Positions 8,481 to 17,580 of a stretch of 64,000 bases of DNA are shown piece by piece (the first letter of the stretch is position 1; every line of letters begins with the position of its first letter). Both the position numbers and the translations under genes were made by a program. The notes below the pieces were generated by a model. It saw nothing but the letters and a program-made list of their open reading frames with translations, ran no database searches and had not been told where the DNA came from. The stretch is from Marinomonas pontica (lineage in GTDB: Bacteria > Pseudomonadota > Gammaproteobacteria > Pseudomonadales > Marinomonadaceae), in assembly GCF_026191375.1 (NCBI RefSeq), contig NZ_JAODTL010000053.1, positions 90,787 through 154,786 of the forward strand. Direction: 5' to 3'.

Positions 8481-9791
8481 ATGCGAGTGACGAATAATTT
8501 AATTTACAGTCAGTCAAGCCGATCCATTGGCCAAGCGAATGAGAAAATTCTTAAAGCACAAGAAAAAATCTCAGCGCAAACCGACATCATTAAGCCAAGT
8601 GACAACCCCGTTGGTGCTAGCCAAATACTCATGTATGAAGGCAGCAATAATCGCCTAAAGTTGTTTGATGATTCCATTAAAATGGCGACGAGCAGTTTAG
8701 AGTATCAAGAAGTTGCATTAGAGAGCCTTAATGACTCGATGGATGATGTGCGGTCGCTTTTAATGCAAGCCCAAAACGACATCAACACACAAGAAGACAT
8801 TGACGCGATTGTTCAAGAGGTTGGTTTGATCACCGAGTCTATGGCTGAACTGATGAATTCAAAAAGTGCGGACGGCAATTATATTTTTGCTGGTACGGAC
8901 ACTCAGGGACCACCTTTTGTTTTGGACAGTCAAGGTCGATACAAATGGACTGGCAATGAAGGAATAAAGTACGCGCAAATCGCTGAAGACATGAAAATCC
9001 CTGTTAGTGATTCAGGAAAAAAGCTTTTTCAGGATATTTGGACAAATCGAACTTTTTCCTCTCAGTTATTAACGGGCGATGTGTCTTTGTCGACTAAAGT
9101 ACAAAATCAGGGGGATTTTGATCAGTTTATGGCGGATTATTATGACCCTGAAAATCCAGCGTCAAATTTATATCAAATAACAACGTCTCCAGTTGTTGCT
9201 GACGGCACGACACCGCCGCCGGTGGATTCAACGTATGTTGGCTCAGACACACGAGAGGATCAGGAAAGACGACGCGCATTTGATGGCACGCCAGGAACCT
9301 TCAGCATCACTAATAACCAAGGCGAAGTGGTGGCATCCGGGTCTTATACTGCCGGCCGGCCGATTAACTTTGGTGGCATGTCATTTTTAATGCGAGGGCA
9401 GCCAGGTGCCAGTGTGGATGTCGCTTTGGATAAACCAAGACGCGATAATGTCCTGAATGAAATTAATGATACCTTGGCGGTATTAAAAGATCGCAATTCG
9501 ACTCATGAAGCGCGCCAACAAGCGTTTTTTGATGCGACAACCAGCATTAATCACGCGCAACTTAAAGTGGGGGAAGGTCGTTCATCCGTCGGTGCGCGTT
9601 TGAATATTCTTAGGGATAGAGAAGATTTTAGCTCAGCAAATCAATTGTCAAATGCGGTCGCTCAGGATCGTGTGGGGGGATTGGATATTGCGGCTGCGGC
9701 AACGGAATTGACAATGAAAGAGTCTGCATTAAGCGCTTCGCAGAAAGTGTTCACTCGCATGAGTAACCTTTCTCTCTTTAATAAAATGTAA
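8481..9791 (+). CDS. flgL: Flagellar hook-associated protein 3 FlgL
   Basis: FlgL is the second junction protein (HAP3) between hook and filament. The flagellin-like N-terminus (RVTNNLIYSQSSRSIGQANEKILKAQEKIS) and KPSDNPVGASQILMYE are diagnostic, as is the C-terminal LTMKESALSASQKVFTRMSNLSLFNKM. It is 436 residues, within the family range, with a variable middle that carries a proline-rich PPPVDSTYVG segment. It follows flgK by four bases. The next gene, a degenerate HD-GYP protein, starts 21 bases later on the same strand. Confidence 0.95.
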   Translation: MRVTNNLIYSQSSRSIGQANEKILKAQEKISAQTDIIKPSDNPVGASQILMYEGSNNRLKLFDDSIKMATSSLEYQEVALESLNDSMDDVRSLLMQAQNDINTQEDIDAIVQEVGLITESMAELMNSKSADGNYIFAGTDTQGPPFVLDSQGRYKWTGNEGIKYAQIAEDMKIPVSDSGKKLFQDIWTNRTFSSQLLTGDVSLSTKVQNQGDFDQFMADYYDPENPASNLYQITTSPVVADGTTPPPVDSTYVGSDTREDQERRRAFDGTPGTFSITNNQGEVVASGSYTAGRPINFGGMSFLMRGQPGASVDVALDKPRRDNVLNEINDTLAVLKDRNSTHEARQQAFFDATTSINHAQLKVGEGRSSVGARLNILRDREDFSSANQLSNAVAQDRVGGLDIAAAATELTMKESALSASQKVFTRMSNLSLFNKM

Positions 9792-9812
9792 GTTCTAAGG
9801 TATAGGTAAAAG

Positions 9813-11351
9813 ATGTCAGCATTTAAAATTGAGTCCTGTTTTGGGGCTGATATCAACGTTGGGTATTTTGACATCGATGAAATACTCAGCATTTTGGGCA
9901 TCAAAGAAAAAGTTGTTAACAGTAAGCGTGTTCAAAGCCTTATTAAACTTCATGGACGAAAAGATCGTATTGTGAGTGTGGCCATGCGCCAAGTGGCTTT
10001 TGATCTTTTACGTTCTGATTTAGATTCTTCTTTCCTTCCTTATGATCCGTATTTTACGGATGACAAATTATTAAATAGCCGACGTGAAAGACTTTACGAT
10101 GCACAAGAGCGATTTCTGGTGTTGTGCATGTCTATCGCAAGTGGGCGTTCCGTTCGCAGTCTAAAAAAACTCAATCCAGATTTAAATACCAAAGAATTAC
10201 GCAGTAAGCATGCTCGTGGGCAAAGCTTGTTTCGTTATTTTCGCCAAGAGCTCAATGAGCAAACAAGAGAGTACATTCTTAGTTATAAAGATCGCATGAG
10301 CCATCGTTCTAATGCTGAAAGTGTCAAAAGTAACGTTTCTCCTTTGGCTGAATCCGTACCATTAAAATCGACAGTCATGAAAAAAGAGCCTGTTGATACT
10401 AAATTGATTCCTACTTCATTTGATGCAGAAACTGCGACGGCTTTAAAGCTTTTTCAAGACGGGCATGCCTTGTTAGTCACTCAAGTAGAGCGTTTTAGAC
10501 GGGGTGAACAATTAGAAATGTTGGAGCTGATGAAGTTCTGTCGCCGTTTGATTGAGTCTCATACCCGGAATAACTTCTCCTTGATGGCGATTCGTCATAT
10601 AAAAGACGCCTCAACGTATCTGGAGCAGCATGCCATGGGGATGGCTGTGTTGGGGATTCATTTTGCGAAAGCCATGAAGCTATCAAGAGCGTACATTGAA
10701 GTGATTACGCTGGGGGCTTTGTTATTTGATTTGGGCCGCTTCCGATTGCCGATGGCCATGGTGACTAAGTCTTCTAAAATGACGAATGCAGAATTTGATT
10801 TGTTCCGCAAGCATATACAGTTTGGCGAGCAAATTTTGCAAAAGTGTGAAGGGGTGCCTAAGGCGGTGTATCAAATGCTATTAGATCATCACGAAAAAAT
10901 TGATGGATCAGGTTATCCAGAAGGGAAACAAGATCAGGAAATCTCAGTGTATGGAAAAATAGCAGCGATCATTGATGCTTACGATGCCATGACATCGGAG
11001 CAACCGCATAAGCCGTCAATGGGGCCTATTAAGGCCTACCAGCAGATGCAAAAAGAGTCAGGTTTAGCGTTCGATAAGCAATTGCTCGGCGTGTTCTTAA
11101 AGAGTATTGGGCGCATCCCTGTTGGTTCTTGTGTTTTGCTGTCTAATGGGCGGGTCGGTTTTGTACTGACGCTTAATAAAGAGTTTCAGCCGTCGTTGGT
11201 TCGACAGGTGTACAGTATGACCAACAAGGCGTTTATTGAGTCATCCGATATTGAGCTTAATAAGTCGGCCAACTTACGCACAGAGGTGGTGATTGAAAAA
11301 GAAGTGGATCCTCAATCTGTAGGGCTTCAATTTATTAATCACATTTCCTAG
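9813..11351 (+). CDS. Degenerate HD-GYP domain protein
   Basis: HD-GYP proteins are c-di-GMP phosphodiesterases with a di- or tri-metal site. This 512-residue protein has an unrecognised N-terminal half (about 1-260) and a C-terminal HD-GYP-like half. The GYP signature is intact (HHEKIDGSGYPEGK, residues about 359-371), followed by AAIIDAYDAMTS. The HD motif itself is altered: LLFDLGRFRLP replaces the usual HDIGK, so residue 305 is Phe instead of the metal-binding His. It is therefore probably not a standard phosphodiesterase and might bind c-di-GMP without cleaving it (inference). Its place between flgL and the flagellin genes suggests a role in motility control. The heptamer repeat array starts three bases after its stop. 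Confidence 0.82.
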   Translation: MSAFKIESCFGADINVGYFDIDEILSILGIKEKVVNSKRVQSLIKLHGRKDRIVSVAMRQVAFDLLRSDLDSSFLPYDPYFTDDKLLNSRRERLYDAQERFLVLCMSIASGRSVRSLKKLNPDLNTKELRSKHARGQSLFRYFRQELNEQTREYILSYKDRMSHRSNAESVKSNVSPLAESVPLKSTVMKKEPVDTKLIPTSFDAETATALKLFQDGHALLVTQVERFRRGEQLEMLELMKFCRRLIESHTRNNFSLMAIRHIKDASTYLEQHAMGMAVLGIHFAKAMKLSRAYIEVITLGALLFDLGRFRLPMAMVTKSSKMTNAEFDLFRKHIQFGEQILQKCEGVPKAVYQMLLDHHEKIDGSGYPEGKQDQEISVYGKIAAIIDAYDAMTSEQPHKPSMGPIKAYQQMQKESGLAFDKQLLGVFLKSIGRIPVGSCVLLSNGRVGFVLTLNKEFQPSLVRQVYSMTNKAFIESSDIELNKSANLRTEVVIEKEVDPQSVGLQFINHIS

Positions 11352-11353
11352 CC

Positions 11354-11500
11354 TTCACCGTTCACCGTTCACCGTTCACCGTTCACCGTTCACCGTTCAC
11401 CGTTCACCGTTCACCGTTCACCGTTCACCGTTCACCGTTCACCGTTCACCGTTCACCGTTCACCGTTCACCGTTCACCGTTCACCGTTCACCGTTCACCG
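11354..11500 (+). repeat. Tandem array: 21 perfect copies of TTCACCG
   Basis: 147 bases made only of the 7-bp unit TTCACCG, repeated exactly 21 times without a mismatch. It begins three bases after the HD-GYP stop and ends about 115 bases before the first sigma-28 promoter of flagellin 1. There are no spacers, so it is not a CRISPR. Copy number is expected to vary by slippage. Confidence 0.97.
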
Positions 11501-11614
11501 CTTTCTTAATAGTCACAATCACTGCGTTAGCCTATAGAGCTTGGCGCTGTTTCAATTCTGTTTCTCTCCATGTGAATTTTTATCACTAATTTGGCTGTTT
11601 TTAATGTTTTTTCT

Positions 11615-11641
11615 TAAAGTTATTGGCATTGAGTTCGATAA
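11615..11641 (+). promoter_or_regulatory. Sigma-28 promoter 1 of flagellin 1
   Basis: TAAAGTTA - 11 bases - TTCGATAA; the consensus is TAAAGTTT-N11-GCCGATAA. It is 174 bases before the ATG, so it would give a long leader. Confidence 0.65.
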
Positions 11642-11706
11642 CTTTGAGTGCCGCTTTTTTAGGTTTTAGAAAATGTAAAAAACTTAAAAAAAGCATTAAA
11701 AAATAT

Positions 11707-11733
11707 TAAAGGTCAGCGCAAACGTGTCGATAA
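11707..11733 (+). promoter_or_regulatory. Sigma-28 promoter 2 of flagellin 1
   Basis: TAAAGGTC - 11 bases - GTCGATAA, with the correct 11-base spacer and near-consensus boxes, 82 bases before the ATG. It lies 92 bases downstream of the first candidate, so the gene may have tandem FliA promoters. Confidence 0.7.
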
Positions 11734-11814
11734 CTTTAATAAGAGACAAAAACCAAATAACTAATTAAATCAAAAGGTTGTCTCGTTAAAAAAAATGATT
11801 TTAGGAGAGAAAAA

Positions 11815-12699
11815 ATGGCTTTATATGTAAATACTAACGTATCCTCGCTGAATGCTCAGCGACTACTTTCAAACTCTAGTCGAGACCTTGACACGGCATA
11901 CCAACGCTTGTCATCTGGTCGTCGAATTAACAGCGCAGCAGACGATGCCGCGGGTCTTCAAATTTCGGATCGTTTGACTTCTCAGATTAATGGTTTGAAC
12001 CAATCTGTTCGAAACGCAAACGATGGTATTTCCCTAGCGCAAACAGCGGAAGGGGCCTTGGACGAAACAACCAGCATGCTACAACGTATGCGTACTTTGT
12101 CCATTCAGGCAGCAAACGGATCTAACTCAGACAAAGACCGTGTCGCGCTACAACAAGAAATGGCGCAATTGTCCGAAGAGATTAACCGAATTGCAGCAAC
12201 CACGACGTTCGGTGGAGCAAACTTACTAGATGGTACTTACCAAGGTATATTCCAGGTCGGTGCCGATGCCAACCAAACGATCAGTTTCTCATTAGAATTT
12301 GGTGGGGCGAATAACTCTATTGATTACCAAGCGAACAACGGTTTCACCATGTCGGGTTTATCGAACCAAGCGCAAGCTCAGATCGATGTGAATACGGCCT
12401 CTGTGTCTACTATTGTGAACGCGCAAAGTATGATCGCGATCATCGATGACATGATTTCTGCGGTGGACTTTAAGCGGGCAGAACTTGGTGCGGTACAAAA
12501 CCGATTCAGCTCAACCATTACCAACTTGAGTAATATCTCTGAGAACGTATCGGCTGCACGAGCACGAGTGCGAGATGCCGACTTTGCTCAGGAAACGGCG
12601 AATCTGACAAGCACGCAAATTCTTCAGCAAGCAAGCAGTACTATCCTTGCTCAAGCGAATCAGCGTCCACAGACTGCGCTGTCTTTATTAGGTAACTAA
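11815..12699 (+). CDS. fliC: Flagellin (copy 1)
   Basis: Filament subunit. It has both conserved ends: [19 protein letters not shown]...[21 protein letters not shown] at the N-terminus and [27 protein letters not shown]...[14 protein letters not shown] at the C-terminus. At 294 residues it is a compact flagellin with only a small variable centre. It has a strong ribosome site (AGGAGAG) and two sigma-28 promoters. It is highly similar to the second flagellin at 14436, for example sharing the central [15 protein letters not shown] pattern, so the pair arose by duplication. Ser/Thr residues in the centre are plausible sites for the sugar made by the downstream Pse genes (inference). Confidence 0.97.
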   Translation: MALYVNTNVSSLNAQRLLSNSSRDLDTAYQRLSSGRRINSAADDAAGLQISDRLTSQINGLNQSVRNANDGISLAQTAEGALDETTSMLQRMRTLSIQAANGSNSDKDRVALQQEMAQLSEEINRIAATTTFGGANLLDGTYQGIFQVGADANQTISFSLEFGGANNSIDYQANNGFTMSGLSNQAQAQIDVNTASVSTIVNAQSMIAIIDDMISAVDFKRAELGAVQNRFSSTITNLSNISENVSAARARVRDADFAQETANLTSTQILQQASSTILAQANQRPQTALSLLGN

Positions 12700-12809
12700 T
12701 GAGCAGATAACAGAATGATGTGAAGCGGCACTAGACTGCAGCTTTTACAAATGATTCGAGTTTTTCTCGGAAAATGGGCTACTTCTCTCTCCTAGAGGTG
12801 CCTCTTATG

Positions 12810-12839
12810 CCGGGTGATTATTTCACCCGGCTTTTTTTT
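12810..12839 (+). terminator. Intrinsic terminator of flagellin 1
   Basis: CCGGGTGA / TCACCCGG stem (8 bp, 5-base loop) followed by C and eight T, about 110 bases after the stop. Confidence 0.92.
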
Positions 12840-14256
12840 GCCCAAATAGTGCCGTTTTAAGGCATTTGGGTGAGTTGGGAGTGGCTTTTTAGGCTTATGC
12901 CATAGGTGTTTTATGGGTGATAGAGGCTGCCGTTATGGTGTGTCGTTGCTCTAGATCGGCTATGAGATGAGCTTTGAGTGGGTTGAGTTGACGTCTTGAA
13001 CGTCTTTTTTGTCGAGTTGTGTTTGTGTCTGACACGGGCATCGCCGTCTAAAAAAAGCAACCTAATAACAATCGAGTTTGGATATAGGAAACATGAGAGT
13101 GAATTAGACGACATGGGGATGGTATCGCATAGCCTTCATACAACTATGAAAGCGCGGCACGATGAAAACGCAATCAACGTGATTGTGTTGGATATTGGCG
13201 TACCCAAAAAAGGGTTGCTATGGCTGGCGTTTTTTCTGAGCTGCACCGTGGGGACATTTTTTCGTTAATACGAAGGGCTGTGTCTATTGAATAGATCGTC
13301 ATTCGATCTTAGTCAGCACGGCTGCGTCCTGTTGTATTGGCGTGCGCAAAAAGCATGAGCGTCCAGACTGTGTGTCTATTCACTTGGTTGCTGGTATCTG
13401 GTTGCGAGCAAAAATTTGTATACGAGGAAGGTACGTATTTGATGACTGTATTTTTTATAAGTCAGGCTGGTTGCTTTGGCTAGGCGTATGAGTGTCAGCG
13501 GGGGTGCGGGATTGTTTCTTTCCGGCGCAATCCGTATGGCCATACATAGCCTCACGTCATTTAAGTTTGAGGTGGCAAAGTTGCGCCTTCAATTTGACGT
13601 CGACCGTCATATTTTGTCGATCAAAGGCGGGCTGTCGAGATGACTACCTGTGTAGCCAGAAAATGCGGCTTTATTTGTCTGATGGTGCGTCGAGGGATTG
13701 GTGGTGCGCTGAATCTGCATATTTCAATGATGCAACGGCACCGCTGTGTCTTCTTTTCAGCGGAATCTGTTGGATGGCATCTGTTTGCTTGGTAGCGCAT
13801 TTGATGGGGTGGTCTCGGTGAGCGGAGTAAAGCGGCTGTTGTTGATGCTGAGCGTTATGTTTTGCCCAATTTTGCTTAAAAAGCGTGGCTTTTGACGGTA
13901 TGGCTGCGCCTAAAAATGCGGTGCTCAATGTTGCTTGAGCGTTTTTGAGTTCGACTGTGTTTATGGGGTTACTGCCTTCGCACAGTTGTCAGAAATAACA
14001 CGACTTGGCTGGCCATGAATAGATGGTTATAGGGCGTTGTGACGTCAGTTATTAAGCGGCAATAAAATGGCTTTTTGCCTAATAGACAGCTGCGAATGGT
14101 GATTTGTTGCCGCTGTATCTGGGCGCTGTGTCGAAGGTTGTTTATGGGTTTTGTCAGTATTGTGCTCAAAACCCGTTTTAGTAAGCGCTTTAAGGGAATT
14201 TCTAGGCGGTTTTTGTATGAAAATCACACGCTTTAGAAAAAAAGTGCAAAAAAATT

Positions 14257-14287
14257 TAATTGTCTTTAAATTTATTTAAAACAATTA
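14257..14287. repeat. AT-rich inverted repeat upstream of flagellin 2 promoter
   Basis: TAATTGT-C-TTTAAAT, TT, ATTTAAA-ACAATTA: a 14-bp match between arms with one unpaired C. It lies about 70 bases before the -35 box, in operator position. The function is unknown. Confidence 0.55.
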
Positions 14288-14357
14288 GTTAGGCATTAAA
14301 TTGCCGTCTAAAGGGATGGTTTTTTCCTCTAAACGGAAAATAAATTCCGAAATTGAC

Positions 14358-14384
14358 TAAAGGTTTTCAAAGTGTTGTCGAAAA
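14358..14384 (+). promoter_or_regulatory. Sigma-28 promoter of flagellin 2, inside a palindrome
   Basis: TAAAGGTT - 11 bases - GTCGAAAA fits the FliA layout. A perfect 9-bp inverted repeat (AAGGTTTTC 14360-14368, GAAAACCTT 14380-14388) overlaps both boxes, so a dimeric regulator bound there would block the polymerase. Alternatively it could form a hairpin. Confidence 0.65.
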
Positions 14385-14435
14385 CCTTATACGATCTGCT
14401 TTTTTGCAGGATTTAATAAAACCTAGGAGGCTATG

Positions 14436-15320
14436 ATGGCTCTTTATGTAAATACAAATACTTCATCTTTAAGCGCTCAGCGCCAGTTGATGGGCTCTGC
14501 TAAATCTTTGGATACTTCTTTCCAACGTTTGTCCTCTGGTTTGCGTATTAACAGCGCGGCAGATGATGCGGCAGGTCTACTTATTTCTAACCGTTTAACT
14601 TCTCAGGTTAATGGCTTAAACCAGTCTGTACGTAACGCGAACGATGGTATTTCTTTGTCTCAAACGGCTGAGGGTGCATTGGACGAAACAACAAACATGT
14701 TGCAACGTATGCGTACACTTTCTATCCAGGCATCTAACGGCTCTAACTCTGATAAAGACCGCGCGGCGATCCAACAAGAAGTTAGCCAATTGTCTACAGA
14801 AATTAACCGTATCGCTTCTGACACTACATTCGGTGGCGAGAACTTACTGGACGGTACTTACAACGGTATTTTCCAAGTAGGTGCGGATTCAAACCAAACG
14901 ATCAGCTTCAACCTAGTGGATGGCGGCGTGAACAACTCTATCGATTACGCAGGTAACGGTGGTTTCACAATGTCTGGTCTATCTAGTAGTGCGGCGACTG
15001 CACAGGTTGATGTATCAACAGCGTCTGTTTCTACTGTTGCCAATGCGCAAAGTATGATTGATGTGTTGGACACTATGATTTCTGCAGTAGACTCTAAGCG
15101 TGCTGAGTTGGGTGCGATTCAAAACCGTTTTGGATCTACAATCAGTAACTTAAGTAACATTACTGAAAACGTATCGTCTGCTCGTGCTCGTGTACGTGAT
15201 GCTGACTTTGCTGAAGAAACTGCGAAGCTAACAAGCTCTCAAATCCTTCAACAAGCAAGCTCATCAATCTTGGCTCAAGCAAACCAACGTCCACAAACAG
15301 CTTTGTCTCTTTTAGGCTAA
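14436..15320 (+). CDS. fliC: Flagellin (copy 2)
   Basis: Second filament subunit, 294 residues, with the same terminal signatures as copy 1 ([49 protein letters not shown]). Two adjacent ATGs occur; the second (14436) stands five bases from AGGAGG at 14425-14430, whereas the first (14433) would be only two bases away, so I use 14436. Unlike copy 1, codons here lean toward frequent-use forms (many GGT, CGT, GCT), suggesting it is the more highly expressed filament gene (inference). It is followed by a hairpin and flaG. Confidence 0.97.
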   Translation: MALYVNTNTSSLSAQRQLMGSAKSLDTSFQRLSSGLRINSAADDAAGLLISNRLTSQVNGLNQSVRNANDGISLSQTAEGALDETTNMLQRMRTLSIQASNGSNSDKDRAAIQQEVSQLSTEINRIASDTTFGGENLLDGTYNGIFQVGADSNQTISFNLVDGGVNNSIDYAGNGGFTMSGLSSSAATAQVDVSTASVSTVANAQSMIDVLDTMISAVDSKRAELGAIQNRFGSTISNLSNITENVSSARARVRDADFAEETAKLTSSQILQQASSSILAQANQRPQTALSLLG

Positions 15321-15337
15321 GAAGTAGTGGTAGCGGA

Positions 15338-15364
15338 AAGCTGGGGCTAAGCCCTGGCTTTTGT
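15338..15364 (+). terminator. Terminator or attenuator between flagellin 2 and flaG
   Basis: AAGCTGGGGC / GCCCTGGCTT forms a 10-bp stem that includes two G-U pairs, with a 3-base loop, then TTTT with the last stem bases. Partial read-through into flaG is plausible. Confidence 0.6.
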
Positions 15365-15384
15365 CTATGTGGAGGAACTCTGAT

Positions 15385-15807
15385 ATGTCAATCAATGCCA
15401 GTGATTTTTCTAAACAGGGCCTTGGTTATTCTTTAAAGCCTGAGCAGCGTGCTGCTGAGGATTTTGCTGCATTGCGTCAAGCGAATGCTAAAGTAGTGCA
15501 AAATTCTGCCGATACAAGCAGGGCTGATAAAGACAACCGAAATGCTCAATCCTTTCATTCCTCTGCCAAAGTTGAGCCACGTGATGTGGAGACAGTGAAC
15601 CAAAAAATGTCTCAATTAAATGTGCATTTAACCTTTGAAATGACAGAAGACAGAGAGCAAAATATTGTCAAAGTATTAGATCAGACGACAGGGGATGTGG
15701 TTCGCCAAATTCCAACAGAAGAGTTTCTGAAAATGTCTGATAGAATTGATGCTATTATGAGTCAACTCAGCGATATCAAGGGAACCTTGGTAAATAGTGA
15801 GGTTTGA
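15385..15807 (+). CDS. flaG: FlaG family flagellar protein
   Basis: FlaG proteins affect filament length and are encoded next to fliD in polar flagellates. This 140-residue protein has a variable, polar N-terminal half and the conserved C-terminal domain (LNVHLTFEMTEDREQNIVKVLDQTTGDVVRQIPTEEFLKM). The ATG at 15385 has GGAGG upstream at 15371-15375; an ATG at 15361 lies inside the terminator hairpin region and is less likely. It sits directly before fliD and probably shares its operon. Confidence 0.92.
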   Translation: MSINASDFSKQGLGYSLKPEQRAAEDFAALRQANAKVVQNSADTSRADKDNRNAQSFHSSAKVEPRDVETVNQKMSQLNVHLTFEMTEDREQNIVKVLDQTTGDVVRQIPTEEFLKMSDRIDAIMSQLSDIKGTLVNSEV

Positions 15808-15847
15808 TTTAGTTTATAGATGTTGTTAAGCGTCAGGAGATAAAGTT

Positions 15848-17542
15848 ATGTCGGTAGGCTCATTAGGTGCTGGATCTGGTTTGGATCTGGAATCCCTTGT
15901 CAAACAAATGGTGAGCGCCCAAAAAGACGTTAAGGTCAAACTTTATCAAGACAAAATTGACGGTTATGAAGCTGAGCTATCTGCATTAGGCAAAGTTGGC
16001 TCTGCCATTGATAGCTTTAAATCCGCCGTCGAGGCGCTTAAAGATGATGAACTTTTTACTGGGCGAGATGCAAAGATTGCTCAGCCAGAAGGTGAAGAGT
16101 CTATTGCAATAACAACGGACAATACGGCATCGAATGGATCTTATGCAATTGATGTGAATCAATTAGCAAAAGGCAGCCGTGTTATGTCTGCGCCAGGCAC
16201 TTTTTCGTCTGCAGACGACGTTGTTACCCCTAAAAATGCTGAACTGACGTTTAAGGCCGGTAAACATGAGTTTACTTTGGACGTCAAGGCTGGCACGACC
16301 CTTTCCGAATTACGCAACCTTATTAACACGTCTGAAGACAACTTTGGTGTCTCTGCTAACCTAGTCGATGATGGTAATGGCAATTTATTTTTTACCGCCA
16401 CGTCTTCGATTCAAGGATCAGGAAATACGCTGAAAATCATCAATACATCGGTGGTGACAGACGAACAAGGTAATCTTGTTGTGCCTGAAGAAGAACCGCC
16501 AGTTGAAGACGAGCCAATTGAAGAAGATCTACCAGTCGAAGAAGACGTAGTTCCAGAAGAGCTGCCAGAGACTCCGGTCGATGAAACGGATGAGTTAGAT
16601 CTGCCTGGCGATGAATTTGACTACGCAAATGATGGCCCCATTCCAGAAGATGATGCACCAGAAGTAGAAGAAGATACTCTGGATGCAAACGAAACGCCGA
16701 TAGTCGAAGAGACGACGGAAGACGACCCTGTCGAAGAAGACCTTGAAGACCAAGAAGCCGATCCGACAGCGATTGCAGCGAATACCTCCACATCTATGCT
16801 GGACAGCCTTTCTACAGAAGGTGCGTTTGCTGGCATGTACACGCCGATGGGTGAGCAAGCCAGAGACGCTATTATCACTGTAGATGGCATTCAAATTCGA
16901 AACGATACCAACACTTTTGATGGGGCGGTTGCTGGTCTGTCTATAGAAGCCTTGTCTGAAACCGATAAAACAACCAAAGTCGATATCAGCTTTGACCAAC
17001 AGACCGTGCAGGACACAATCGAAGAATTTATTGCGTCTTATAATGATTTAGTCAGCCTATTGCAGACAAGCTCTGATAAAGGAGCGGTACTGAATGGCAA
17101 CAGTATGGTTCGTAATTTGCAGTCTTCGTTGTCGACCCAATTAATGACCAGCCACGGCAATACCAGCACCTTTACCTCTATTTTTGACCTAGGTGTCAAA
17201 ATGGACAATCAAGGGATGCTGAGCTTCAACAGTGGTAAATTCAATGAGGCAATGAAACGGGGTTACAGTGAAATCGCCCCGCTGATTTCGGGTGAAAATG
17301 GCTTAGCTGAATCGCTGAATAACCTACTTTCTAGCTATACTGGATCCGGTGGAATGACAAATTCATTAAAGGATTCCGTTCGTCGGTCGATAGATAGTAC
17401 AGAGGGGACGTTAGAAGCGTATGAAGACCGCATGGTTAAATACGAAACGTCCTTACGTTCTAAGTTTACAAGTTTGGATTCGCGCCTAGCAGACATGAAT
17501 GCGCAAGGCGGTTATCTGAACTCCGTATTGGCGAAAATGTAA
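15848..17542 (+). CDS. fliD: Flagellar filament cap protein FliD with acidic insertion
   Basis: FliD (HAP2) caps the filament tip and folds in flagellin subunits. The N-terminus (GSLGAGSGLDLESLVKQMVSAQKDVK) and C-terminal domain (DLGVKMDNQGMLSFNSGKFNEA; KYETSLRSKFTSLDSRLADMNAQGGYLNSVLAKM) are standard. Between residues about 214 and 307 there is a low-complexity stretch of Glu, Asp, Pro and Val (repeats like VEEDVVPEELPETP) that breaks the exposed domain. This takes the protein to 564 residues and is not normal for FliD. It would be surface-exposed at the filament tip. Followed by fliS. Confidence 0.95.
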   Translation: MSVGSLGAGSGLDLESLVKQMVSAQKDVKVKLYQDKIDGYEAELSALGKVGSAIDSFKSAVEALKDDELFTGRDAKIAQPEGEESIAITTDNTASNGSYAIDVNQLAKGSRVMSAPGTFSSADDVVTPKNAELTFKAGKHEFTLDVKAGTTLSELRNLINTSEDNFGVSANLVDDGNGNLFFTATSSIQGSGNTLKIINTSVVTDEQGNLVVPEEEPPVEDEPIEEDLPVEEDVVPEELPETPVDETDELDLPGDEFDYANDGPIPEDDAPEVEEDTLDANETPIVEETTEDDPVEEDLEDQEADPTAIAANTSTSMLDSLSTEGAFAGMYTPMGEQARDAIITVDGIQIRNDTNTFDGAVAGLSIEALSETDKTTKVDISFDQQTVQDTIEEFIASYNDLVSLLQTSSDKGAVLNGNSMVRNLQSSLSTQLMTSHGNTSTFTSIFDLGVKMDNQGMLSFNSGKFNEAMKRGYSEIAPLISGENGLAESLNNLLSSYTGSGGMTNSLKDSVRRSIDSTEGTLEAYEDRMVKYETSLRSKFTSLDSRLADMNAQGGYLNSVLAKM

Positions 17543-17580
17543 ACGTTTTAAATTGTCTACACGTTTTAATGGGGTTGTTT

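Larger units (their letters stand above)
11352..11814. other. Intergenic region: repeat array and flagellin 1 promoters
   Basis: This 463-base gap contains the heptamer array (11354-11500), an AT-rich stretch, two sigma-28 promoter candidates (11615 and 11707) and the flagellin ribosome site TTAGGAGAG just before 11815. I see no coding sequence. Confidence 0.85.
12840..14435. other. Long gap between the two flagellin genes, no credible gene
   Basis: About 1.6 kb with only short open frames, for example 12996-13268 (+), 13492-13821 (+) and 13671-13928 (-). Their translations are rich in Cys, Trp and Arg, lack recognisable motifs and lack convincing ribosome sites. Near the start is a hairpin (CCCAAAT...ATTTGGG, 12841-12870). 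Near the end are an AT-rich inverted repeat (14257-14287) and the flagellin 2 promoter. I saw no tRNA or rRNA. It may be decayed DNA or carry an unrecognised RNA. Confidence 0.7.

Noticed and set aside
11354..11500. CRISPR array
   Set aside because: Units are 7 bp and contiguous, with no spacers; no cas genes are nearby.
12996..13268. 90-residue ORF between flagellins
   Set aside because: No motif and no good ribosome site.
13492..13821. 109-residue ORF between flagellins
   Set aside because: Cys/Trp-rich translation with no family signature or start signal; probably chance.
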